Of a stretch of 37,605 nucleotides of DNA, positions 1-7,895 are shown piece by piece. The position numbers and the translations under genes are program-made. Every line of letters begins with the position of its first letter. The first letter of the stretch is position 1. This stretch comes from Mucilaginibacter sp. UBA5151. GTDB lineage: Bacteria > Bacteroidota > Bacteroidia > Sphingobacteriales > Sphingobacteriaceae. The stretch lies in assembly GCA_002413785.1 (NCBI GenBank), contig DHXR01000085.1, forward strand, positions 1 to 37,605. Reading direction: 5' to 3'. The notes under the pieces are model-generated. The model was given only the letters and a program-made list of their open reading frames with translations. It was not told the origin of the DNA and ran no database searches.

Positions 1-71
1 ATAACCGAAAAACAAGCTATCCCATATTTTTTTAATCTTATTGATAAAAAGTAAGTCCGACAGGCTCCTAT
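1..71 (+). mobile_element. Right end of an IS1182-family element (rest outside window)
   Basis: The 20 bases at 52-71 (TAAGTCCGACAGGCTCCTAT) are the exact reverse complement of 9249-9268, which lies just upstream of an IS1182-type transposase start. This marks the terminal inverted repeat of a second copy whose body lies left of the window. Frame 1 from base 1 reads 17 codons ending DKK and then TAA at 52-54, so the stop codon overlaps the inverted repeat. That fits the extreme C-terminus of the neighbouring copy's transposase. The repeat match is seen directly. The transposase tail is inference, because the copy at 9249 has lost its own 3' end and cannot be compared. Confidence 0.6.
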
Positions 72-89
72 CAGCTTATTAACTGAAAA

Positions 90-207
90 GAGGCTGCATC
101 ATAAATAAAATAGAGGCCCTGAGAATCGTTTAAAAGAAAACGATCTCCGCCAGGTACCCGAATAAATCAAAGAAAAAGAGGCTGATCGTGATTTATGATA
201 CAGCCTC
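90..207. repeat. Long inverted repeat downstream of the sugar-oxidation operon
   Basis: The 17 bases at 90-106 and 191-207 are reverse complements with one mismatch (arms beginning GAGGCTG and ending CAGCCTC). A smaller imperfect hairpin sits inside, at about 121-148 (GAGAATCGTTT against AAAACGATCTC). The right arm is followed by a run of T at 209-217, and an alternative short stem (GAGGCTG at 178-184 with CAGCCTC at 201-207) also precedes that run. The element could terminate rightward transcription coming out of the IS copy, or be a small non-autonomous element. It lies between the IS end and the stop codon of the leftward operon. Confidence 0.5.
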
Positions 208-243
208 CTTTTTTTTTAATGCGGCGCCGACAGGCAAACCATC

Positions 244-1323
244 TTACAGGTCAATCATTTTTCCCGTTTTTACCGATTCATCACAGGCAAAGGCAATTTT
301 CAGGCTATTTACCGCGTCAGAAGCAGGTGCTGAAAGATCGATATCTTCCAGTATCGCCTTTAAAAAATAGCGTTGTTCACGATTACACAATTCCTGGTGG
401 TCTGGTTCGTCTCTCAGATCTATCCATTCATTTTCCCTAACAAACTCATCGTCTGCATCAAGGTCTGCATAATGCACTTTGATTGATTCTGTTTTGGTAT
501 GCGCACCAATATTGTCTGAATTACCGGCTGTGGCTGCGGTTTTGGCAACAATAGAAACAGCACCTTTAGGTCCGAATACATCCTTGATGAAAAATGCATT
601 ATCGCTCACCATTGGCCCCCATCCGGCTTCATACCAACCTACAGAACCATCTTCAAAGCGGATCTGTAGTTGGCCATAGTTATAATTCCAGTCAGGAATA
701 TCATCGGTAAGCCTGGCACCAATGGCACTCACTTGTGTTGGCCGCGATCGCGTCATCTGGCACATCACGTCAATATAATGTACTGCACAATCTACAATAG
801 GGCTCAGGCTTTTCATCAAATTGCGATGAACCGTCCATTTTGGGCCGTGGCTCTGCTGATTTAAGTTCATACGCATTACCAGCGGTTTCCCCATTTCTCT
901 TGCCAGTTCAATAAACTTTTCCCATGACGGGTGATACCTTAGAATATAACCTACCAACAGCTTTTTATTTGCCTTTTTCGCAGCTGCTGCAACCCTTATC
1001 GCCCCCTCAACAGTATCAGCCAATGGTTTTTCTATAAACACATGGCAGCCTTGCTCAAACGACCTAACGGCGTAGACCTCATGTGTATCCGGATAGGTAG
1101 AAATACAAACGGCATCCGGCTTCGTCGCTTCAAGGGCTTCATAGAAATCATTAAACAACGGATAGCCACCACCTAACTTTTGGTTAAGTACCTCCTTGCT
1201 TTTTCCGGTAGATACCAGCCCGCATATTTCAAAGCCCGGTAAATTATGATACGCCGTAGCATGAGATGCCCCCATATTGCCGCAACCTACCACCAACACT
1301 TTTATATTATTTTGTATAGACAT
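244..1323 (-). CDS. Gfo/Idh/MocA family oxidoreductase, cytoplasmic
   Basis: A 359-residue NAD(P)-dependent sugar dehydrogenase of the Gfo/Idh/MocA fold. The N-terminal Rossmann motif VVGCGNMGASHA is at about residues 10-21, and the family EKPLA motif with its catalytic-region lysine is near residue 98. The C-terminal alpha/beta domain follows (HYIDVMCQM near 182, then GWYEAGWGP). There is no signal peptide, unlike the two Tat-type paralogues upstream. It is the last gene of a leftward run, 9 bases after the frameshifted paralogue, so co-transcription is likely. The family oxidises or reduces sugars, often at C3 in clusters that also encode DUF1080 proteins. The exact substrate is not readable from sequence. 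The length is normal for the family. Confidence 0.9.
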   Translation of the reverse strand: MSIQNNIKVLVVGCGNMGASHATAYHNLPGFEICGLVSTGKSKEVLNQKLGGGYPLFNDFYEALEATKPDAVCISTYPDTHEVYAVRSFEQGCHVFIEKPLADTVEGAIRVAAAAKKANKKLLVGYILRYHPSWEKFIELAREMGKPLVMRMNLNQQSHGPKWTVHRNLMKSLSPIVDCAVHYIDVMCQMTRSRPTQVSAIGARLTDDIPDWNYNYGQLQIRFEDGSVGWYEAGWGPMVSDNAFFIKDVFGPKGAVSIVAKTAATAGNSDNIGAHTKTESIKVHYADLDADDEFVRENEWIDLRDEPDHQELCNREQRYFLKAILEDIDLSAPASDAVNSLKIAFACDESVKTGKMIDL

Positions 1324-1332
1324 ATTTTTCTT

Positions 1333-2788
1333 TTATACTCCCAAACTCCAGCCTTTGCGGTAGTCGCGTTTTACAAATTGGTTTACTTCATCAAAGTTGG
1401 TCACTTTCATGTTAACTTTATCCCACAACATTTTCATGTCCCTGCCCGGATAACTTAAACGACCGTTTTCATCCTGGCGTTGTACATCGGTACCCCTTAT
1501 AGCCAGGTTGGCGATCAACAATGTTTCTGTAAGCGGACCAGCAATCTCAAAAGGAGAGCTCAGCTGAATCTTGCCATAGCCAGCTATGGCCGCTTCAGCA
1601 AACATAGTATAATGTCCATCTTCCTGCCCGGGAACGCGCGGAATGGTGATCTTGGTATTGTCATCATCATTGCGCGACAAAGGAAGAAGCCTTGGGTTTT
1701 TGCCGTATGTTTCGCAAATCATCTTACCTTTGGTGCCGATAAACAGCACACCATTATCGCCAAATCTTTCATCAGGGCCCAGTTCTTCCGGACGCTCAGG
1801 CTTTATTCCGCCATCCATCCAGTGTACCCTCACCTCACCTTTTGTCTTATCCGTTTTAGCAAAAGTAAGGATTACATGGCTTGAAGGCGGACAGCTTTCG
1901 GGAAAATAGCCCCGTTTAAACTCGCCAACGTATACATTTCCTACGCTACATTCTACAGAAATTGGCGTATCAAAATCCAACACTCTGAAAGGTGGTTCTA
2001 CCAGGTGGCAGCCCATATCGCCTATAGCACCGGTACCGTAGTTCCACCAGCCGCGCCAGTTAAAGGGTACCAGGTTATCTATATAATCCTTGTAAGGCCC
2101 GCTTCCCAGCCACAGGTCCCAGTCTAATTCTTTAGGAACTTCGGTTTTCCCTGTTGGCCATGCTATTCCCTGTGGCCATACCGGGCGATCTGTCCAGCAA
2201 TATACTGTATGTACTTTGCCAATCTTTCCGGCATTATACCATTCCTGCAATCGTCTTACGCCGTCTCCAGAAGCGCCCTGGTTACCCATTTGGGTTACCA
2301 CCTGGTAGCGTTTTGCCGCCTCAGTCAACATGCGCGCCTCGTAAATATCGTGGGTTAAAGGCTTTTTGTACATATATGTGCTTTCCTAACTGCATGGCAG
2401 CCATGGCTATCATTGCGTGGTTATGATCTGGTGTCGATACGGTTACTGCGTCAATGTGTTTGGCTTCTTTGTCCAGCAGTTCGCGGTAGTCTTTATAGTA
2501 TTTTGCCTTTGGAAAGTTTTTGACTGATGTGGCCGCCCTTCGATCGTCTACATCACATAGAAACGCTACATCTGTCTTTCCACCTTTAACAATGTTGGCA
2601 ATGTCGCTCTCGCCTTTCCCCCTGCTCCTATACCGGCAAGTTGTAACCGATCGCCCGGCGCCAAAAATCCTTTCCCCCCCCAATACATGGCGGGGTAATA
2701 TCATAAATCCGGCCGCTGCAAGCGCAGTTGTTTTAATAAAGCCTCTTCTTGAATTTTGAGTTATTGATTGTTCTTTATCTTGCGGCAT
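1333..2788 (-). pseudogene. Gfo/Idh/MocA oxidoreductase with Tat signal, broken by three homopolymer indels
   Basis: Two overlapping frames (2321-2788 and 1333-2373) together encode one Tat-exported Gfo/Idh/MocA dehydrogenase. The N-terminus has the twin-arginine signal SRRGFIKTTALAAAGF. The C-terminal part begins in the conserved VQKPLTHD region and runs to a normal end. Three disruptions are visible. A run of eight C at 2674-2681 (seven expected) and a run of five C at 2618-2622 (six expected) form a compensated +1/-1 pair that scrambles about 20 residues of the Rossmann loop. A run of five T at 2363-2367 (four expected) then causes the frame break. Correcting the runs restores a GGKGFLAPGDRLQLAG...GAGGKGESD reading typical of the family. 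It may be a true pseudogene or homopolymer sequencing error. Confidence 0.85.
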
Positions 2789-2818
2789 GACTATTCTTTT
2801 ATAATTATTTTTTTTATT

Positions 2819-5560
2819 TTACTCCGGCAATTCCCTTATGTAAATATCCCGGTAATACACATGCGTTCCATGCGCCTGCAGTTCTATTTGCTCTTTGGGG
2901 AAAATGGGTTGTTTTCGGTCCCAGTAGTTATCCATTACTATATTATCAACCACCAGCACACCGTTTAAGTAAACGGTAACTTTCTCTCCTTTCATGATGA
3001 TGTGGAAATTATTCCAGTCGTTAATGGCATTATCCGCCTGTTTAAGTGGTTTGCTTTGATGCGCCTGGTTATTGTATAATCCGCCAGAACCTACTTGTGC
3101 ACCAACACTTACTCTTGATGTATCCCATATCTGCACCTGCGGCGACCCACGCAGATAAATACCTGCATCACCTTCTTTTTCTATTTTCCAATCCACATAC
3201 ATTTCAAAGTTGCGGTACTGTTTGGTGGTACATATGTTCTCGCCTTCGCCACTGAAGTTGAGTATGCTGTCTTTTACATACCATCCTTTGTGCATAATAT
3301 CATCCGCCTTTTGTTGTTCTTTGGCTAATGTCCGGGCATCCATTTTACTGCGCTCTATCGGATTGCCAACCAAACCTTTCCAGCCGGTCAGGTCTTTATT
3401 GTTAAACAGCGGTACAAGTCCGGCGTCTGTCGGCATCTCTGCAATAAACTTACGAATGGCTACTTTCTCATAATCGCTGTCACCGCCCTTTTTTATCTGC
3501 AGCGTTTTTTCCAGCCATTGCTTTACATCGCTGCCATAAAAGTTCTTATCAGACAGTCCGATATTTGAGACGTAGTTGGATACATCATCCTTCAATTGCG
3601 GGTCATCCAGATATTTACTCAAATATAGCAGTGCCGGGAAGGTCTTGTTATCTGCCAATTCTTTCAGTATCAGTTTTTTCTGCGGAACGGTTTGCGCAAG
3701 CTGCATGGCATTACGCAGGTAGATCACCTTCTCATCTGCCGGGTAATTGGATTTGCTTATCGTAGCCACATAGCCCATAAGTGCCTGGTTTTTCAAAACT
3801 GGATCGTTCGTCTCTTTGGTAATCATGAACAATTCGGGTGCAGCACTTACATCAGACCATGCTGACAAAGCATTGATAGCTGCCTGTTTGGCAGAAGTAT
3901 CACCCTGGTCAAAAGCTTTTGATATAGCAGCAAGCGACCTTTTATCACCTATGCTTGCAAGGATGTTAAAATATACCGATTTCTTATCCGCAGCCGCTTT
4001 ACTCATTTGTTCTAATACCAACGGGCTTTCCACCGACTTATCCTTCATCTGACCGATAGCCGCAATAATGGCCGCCTCCAGATCTGATGTTTCAGTTGCC
4101 TGGGTTGATGAAGACAGTAAAACAAACAATTGGCTCAAGTTATCTTCACCGGCAAGTTGTTTTAAGGATCCATAAGCTGCCGCGTGAACATTAGGATCGC
4201 TACTGTTCAGCAATGGTATTACGACATCTATCTTATCATGGGCACCTCTGGCAGCCAATACATTAATGAGCGCCACCTGTGCGCTGGCAGGCATACCAGG
4301 CAATACATTCGCTACTTTGCTGGTAACCGTACCTCCTTTCATGATCAGCAGTGCATTTTGTACTGCGGTAATTTCTGTAGCATCGCCGGTTTTCATTACC
4401 TGCAATAAATTGCTCAGGTATTTGTCCTGTCCTATTTTACCGGTGGCCGTAATGGCAGCAACCACCACCCCGCTATCCTTACTTTTCAATTGCTCTAATA
4501 TTGCAGGCAACGCCCAAGCAGCCCTGTTATCACCCAACATTTTGATTATGGCAGCTTTTTCCTCGTCTTTAGCTATGCCTAATTCATTTAGCCATATAGC
4601 AGTTGAAGTTGGGTTGATGTATGGCCCTGCAAATTTTAAGGCGGCATCCCGGTATTGCTGATTGTTATTCCTTGCGGCATCAATTAGCAATGGTGTGCTT
4701 TTGGCTCCCTGCATGTCTGCCAGTAATTTTAAGGCCGCTGTATGCGTTTGTTCCTGGTTAGCCAGGCCTGCTTTGGACAACAGGGTTTTAGCCAGGCGGG
4801 AAGCAATTACCACATTCTTTTTGGCTAAATTTTTAATATACAACAGGTAAGCAGATGTGGCATTGGTTTCATCATAAGTGAATCCGGCTTTCTGAGCCGC
4901 ATTGGCCATCAGGTTGATAGATACCGGGTCGGCTATATTAGCCACCGCATATAATGCTACCTTATCCAGCTTTTTGTCTTTGCCGATCAATGCCGATATA
5001 CTTTTTACAGCGTCAGCATTCCGGATATCTCCTAAAGCTTCTACTAACGATAACCTGCAGGAACCTTGCGAACCCCTTAAGGCTAATAATAAAGTTCCTT
5101 TTGCTGCAGGCGAATTGATCTTTACCAAAGCACGCGCAGCAGGGTCACAAAGACGTTCATTATCTAAATATTTTTTAAGAATGAGAATAGCATCATCCTT
5201 ACCTGTTATTTGTAACTGGCTGATGATAAATGCCTGGTTTTCTTTGTCGTTCGATTTAGCTAATGCTTTGCCATAAGCTTTTACAGCCATGGCGCGCCAT
5301 GGCTCTTTACCCGGCTGCGTAACATAGAACGAAAAGCCGCTGATGGCATCAAATATTTTGGTATTATCTGCCAGCCCCGTTGGCTGCAGCATACCCAACA
5401 TATTTACTATGCCCACTTCTCCAAGCTGGGCGGTTGCAATAGCATTGGCGTTTAATTCGGATGCATTGTTTGCCGGTTCTTTATCAAGTATAGATTGCTG
5501 CGCCTGTACGGATACAACAAATGGCAGCAGAAAGGCAATTGCGATAAATATTTTCCTCAT
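2819..5560 (-). CDS. HEAT-repeat protein with C-terminal DUF1080 (3-keto-disaccharide hydrolase) domain
   Basis: A 913-residue secreted protein. An N-terminal signal peptide (MRKIFIAIAFLLPFVVSVQA, cut after VQA-Q) is followed by about 650 residues of helical HEAT-like repeats, with recurring units such as ALVKINSPAAKGTLLLAL, VEALGDIRNADAV and AAITATGKIG. The last roughly 200 residues, from about 715, form a DUF1080 domain: PLFNNKDLTGWKGLVG, then NFEMYVDWKIEKEGDAGIYLRG, then YYRDIYIREL. DUF1080 is a jelly-roll, lectin-like fold now associated with hydrolysis of 3-keto-glycosides. It lies 25 bases after the Tat-type dehydrogenase and 30 bases before the broken one, so it belongs to the same operon. 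The HEAT array is probably a scaffold or binding arm in the periplasm; that is inference. Confidence 0.88.
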   Translation of the reverse strand: MRKIFIAIAFLLPFVVSVQAQQSILDKEPANNASELNANAIATAQLGEVGIVNMLGMLQPTGLADNTKIFDAISGFSFYVTQPGKEPWRAMAVKAYGKALAKSNDKENQAFIISQLQITGKDDAILILKKYLDNERLCDPAARALVKINSPAAKGTLLLALRGSQGSCRLSLVEALGDIRNADAVKSISALIGKDKKLDKVALYAVANIADPVSINLMANAAQKAGFTYDETNATSAYLLYIKNLAKKNVVIASRLAKTLLSKAGLANQEQTHTAALKLLADMQGAKSTPLLIDAARNNNQQYRDAALKFAGPYINPTSTAIWLNELGIAKDEEKAAIIKMLGDNRAAWALPAILEQLKSKDSGVVVAAITATGKIGQDKYLSNLLQVMKTGDATEITAVQNALLIMKGGTVTSKVANVLPGMPASAQVALINVLAARGAHDKIDVVIPLLNSSDPNVHAAAYGSLKQLAGEDNLSQLFVLLSSSTQATETSDLEAAIIAAIGQMKDKSVESPLVLEQMSKAAADKKSVYFNILASIGDKRSLAAISKAFDQGDTSAKQAAINALSAWSDVSAAPELFMITKETNDPVLKNQALMGYVATISKSNYPADEKVIYLRNAMQLAQTVPQKKLILKELADNKTFPALLYLSKYLDDPQLKDDVSNYVSNIGLSDKNFYGSDVKQWLEKTLQIKKGGDSDYEKVAIRKFIAEMPTDAGLVPLFNNKDLTGWKGLVGNPIERSKMDARTLAKEQQKADDIMHKGWYVKDSILNFSGEGENICTTKQYRNFEMYVDWKIEKEGDAGIYLRGSPQVQIWDTSRVSVGAQVGSGGLYNNQAHQSKPLKQADNAINDWNNFHIIMKGEKVTVYLNGVLVVDNIVMDNYWDRKQPIFPKEQIELQAHGTHVYYRDIYIRELPE

Positions 5561-5585
5561 AGTTGTGGTTTCAAATCATTAAACA

Positions 5586-6854
5586 TTAAATGGTCCAGGG
5601 CCCACGAAGTGGCGGAAAGATCAAGCGGTTTGCGCCTTCATCATCAATAAATTCCTGCTTCAGAGGGTCAAATTTTAACGAGCGACCTAAACGTAGCGCC
5701 ACCAGACCCATATTAATAATGGTACATGAGCGGTAACCGTTTTCCTCATTCAACGCAAATTTTTTCCGGGTCTTTACAGCGTCAATAAAATCGGTAACCT
5801 GTGGCTCGGGGTCAGGGAATGCAGATAATTTCCTCTCCAGATCAGGGATGTCCGATTTAAATCCGGGATATAGCTTTCCTTTGGGCCCTTCTATATATGG
5901 TACATTCTCAACTGTCCCTTCGCCATCCAATATAATTTTACAGCCATCAGCATAAGTATAGGTGATTTTCCTCCAGGTGCCTACGGCATCCATATTTTGC
6001 TGCGGGGCATCTATTTCAACACTTATCGGGCTGGTATGATCCTTTCCTAAAAAGTATTGAACGGGATCTAAATAATGCTGCCCCATATCGCTCAAGCCAC
6101 CGCCATCATAATCCCAATAGCCTCTAAAGGTCTGGTGCACACGATGTGGGTGGTAAGGCTTGTAAGGTGCAGGGCCCAGCCAGGTTTCATAATCCAGTTC
6201 AGGCGGAACAGGCATTTCGGGCAGATTGGTTTTCCCAACCCAATAAAACTTCCAGTCGAAACCAGTATGCCGCCCAACCGTTACTGTCAATGGCCAGCCC
6301 AGCATTCCACTTTCTACCAATTTTTTGATCGGCTTTACGGTAGTTCCCATCCCGTAAAAATTATCTTCAAAACGAAACCAGGTGTTCAGCCTGAAAATGC
6401 GGCCATGCTGCTGCACTGCCTCCATCAAACGCTTTCCTTCGCCTATGGTATGTGTCATCGGCTTCTCGCACCAGATATCCTTTCCTGCCCGTGCTGCATC
6501 AGCGGCTATAATGCCATGCCAGTGCGGCGGAGTAGCAACGTGCACAATATCAACCTCTGGCAATTGAATAAGCTCTCGATAATCGCTCATCGTTTTTGCA
6601 CCGTTATTCAGCATTCTGGCTACATCCTGCAAATGATTTTTGTCGACATCACAAATGGCAACCACTTTGGTGCCGCCATAAGGGATATGGTTACGGCCCA
6701 TGCCGCCTACGCCGATGATGCCTTTAGTCAGATGATCGCTTGGAGCAAGATAACCTTTGCCCAAAACAAAACGTGGCACGATCGTAAATGCTGCTGCCGC
6801 GATAGCCGAATTTTTTATGAACTCGCGCCGGGAATTTATTTTTTTCTCTTTCAT
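5586..6854 (-). CDS. Gfo/Idh/MocA family oxidoreductase with Tat signal
   Basis: The protein has 422 residues from the chosen ATG at 6854. An upstream in-frame ATG at 6950 would add 32 residues that run through a long hairpin and would bury the Tat signal, so it is rejected. The sequence MKEKKINSRREFIKNSAIAAAAF is a twin-arginine signal (SRREFIK). The Rossmann motif GIIGVGGMGRNHI follows, then CDVDKNHL and the family EKPMTH motif. The C-terminal domain includes GYWDYDGGGLSDMGQHYLDPVQY, typical of secreted members near DUF1080 genes. It is probably a periplasmic, cofactor-preloaded sugar 3-dehydrogenase. It lies 142 bases downstream of the small DUF1080 gene and 25 bases upstream of the HEAT fusion. 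Confidence 0.9.
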   Translation of the reverse strand: MKEKKINSRREFIKNSAIAAAAFTIVPRFVLGKGYLAPSDHLTKGIIGVGGMGRNHIPYGGTKVVAICDVDKNHLQDVARMLNNGAKTMSDYRELIQLPEVDIVHVATPPHWHGIIAADAARAGKDIWCEKPMTHTIGEGKRLMEAVQQHGRIFRLNTWFRFEDNFYGMGTTVKPIKKLVESGMLGWPLTVTVGRHTGFDWKFYWVGKTNLPEMPVPPELDYETWLGPAPYKPYHPHRVHQTFRGYWDYDGGGLSDMGQHYLDPVQYFLGKDHTSPISVEIDAPQQNMDAVGTWRKITYTYADGCKIILDGEGTVENVPYIEGPKGKLYPGFKSDIPDLERKLSAFPDPEPQVTDFIDAVKTRKKFALNEENGYRSCTIINMGLVALRLGRSLKFDPLKQEFIDDEGANRLIFPPLRGPWTI

Positions 6855-6919
6855 GGATATTGATGGATAAGTGATGGTTTTATAAAAAAAACATATCATT
6901 CGCGTTTTTCCTGTGTATA

Positions 6920-6964
6920 TCTCATTATTTTTTGTGATACACTTAAGCACAAAAAATAATGAGA
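6920..6964. promoter_or_regulatory. 17-bp perfect inverted repeat between two genes of the operon
   Basis: Bases 6920-6936 (TCTCATTATTTTTTGTG) and 6948-6964 are perfect reverse complements separated by 11 bases. The element sits in the 142-base gap between the small DUF1080 gene and the Tat-type dehydrogenase, both read leftward. In RNA it would form a stable AU-rich hairpin. It could be an intra-operon attenuator, a processing or stabilising element that sets unequal expression of the two genes, or a dyad operator for a regulator such as the nearby ROK protein. The symmetry is seen directly; the role is inference. Confidence 0.55.
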
Positions 6965-6996
6965 GTTAAAAACGAAATTTCACAGACTTAACAGGA

Positions 6997-7713
6997 TTAC
7001 AATTCCCTGATCATGATATGCTTATAGAAAGCCTTATCTCCATGATCCTGCAAAGCGATCTCGCCGGTTTTAGCCTGACCATAATCCGGATAATTCTTCC
7101 ATTTACCTTCAGTACGTTTTTTGTTCCAGTCGTTAGTCCAGGCATCAAATTCAACTATCTTTTTGCCATTCAACCAATGTTCCACATGGCCGTTATTAAA
7201 AATGATACTGCTGGTATTCCACTCGCCTACCGGTTTTAGCTTTTTATCGCCGTTAGCAACATGCATGGCATAGTCAGCGCCTGCCTGCTGCCATTCTTCC
7301 AGCTTCTCAGGAAAATTAACATCATCTATAATCTGGTATTCGGGGCCTGTCTCATAAGGAGAATGATATTTTGCACCTTCCTGCACATGGTACATTACGC
7401 CGCTATTACTGCCATTATTCACTTTCCACTCCCATTTCAATTCGAAATTCGCAAACTTCTTATCAGTCACTATATCACCTCCCGATGCATCTTTAGCTGC
7501 ACCCAGGCATACCAGGGCGCCGTCTTCAATATCCCAGTTTTTAACCGGCGTTGTTTTATTGTAGCCATGCCAGCCTTTTAAGGTTTTGCCATCAAAAAGA
7601 CTTATCCAGCCGTTCTTTATATTTGATGGGGGCGTTTTAGTTTTAGAAACAGTGAACGCCAATGATGCAATGACCATCAATAACACTACTGATAACTTAA
7701 ATTTATTTTTCAT
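6997..7713 (-). CDS. Secreted DUF1080 (3-keto-disaccharide hydrolase-type) protein
   Basis: The 238-residue protein has an N-terminal signal peptide (MKNKFKLSVVLLMVIASLAFTVS) without a lipobox cysteine, followed by one complete DUF1080 domain. The hallmark WISLFDGKTLKGWHGYN is at about residues 37-53. FELKWEWKVNNGSNSGVMYHV follows in the middle, with EYQIIDD, and the ending IALQDHGDKAFYKHIMIREL is typical. DUF1080 proteins act with Gfo/Idh/MocA dehydrogenases in cleavage of glycosides that carry a 3-keto group. As the first gene of the leftward run, opposite the ROK regulator, it probably lies behind the operon promoter in the AT-rich gap at 7714-7895. Substrate unknown. Confidence 0.9.
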   Translation of the reverse strand: MKNKFKLSVVLLMVIASLAFTVSKTKTPPSNIKNGWISLFDGKTLKGWHGYNKTTPVKNWDIEDGALVCLGAAKDASGGDIVTDKKFANFELKWEWKVNNGSNSGVMYHVQEGAKYHSPYETGPEYQIIDDVNFPEKLEEWQQAGADYAMHVANGDKKLKPVGEWNTSSIIFNNGHVEHWLNGKKIVEFDAWTNDWNKKRTEGKWKNYPDYGQAKTGEIALQDHGDKAFYKHIMIREL

Positions 7714-7895
7714 GTTGGTTTGTTTTAGTTTAGTTGGTAAAAGTTTTTTAATGTATAATTTTTAAAATAAAAACCAATTATATGAAAAATAAATAAAACA
7801 AATTTAAAAAATGTAATTATTTATATTACTTATTTAACTTTACATAAAATTTTATAAAAGTATTTTAAAAATAACTGATACTACTAATTGCAATT
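7714..7895. promoter_or_regulatory. Divergent AT-rich promoter region between DUF1080 operon and ROK gene
   Basis: This 182-base gap is far more AT-rich than the flanking genes and separates the leftward operon from the rightward ROK gene. It must hold the start signals for both, and any operator through which the ROK protein acts on the operon. No clear long palindrome or confident TAnnTTTG element could be fixed by eye, so no site is placed. The arrangement, a regulator divergent from its likely target, is the evidence. Confidence 0.5.

Noticed and set aside
6075..6863. 262-codon open frame on the plus strand
   Set aside because: It lies wholly antisense to the Tat-type dehydrogenase gene, has no family pattern, and mirrors that gene's codons.
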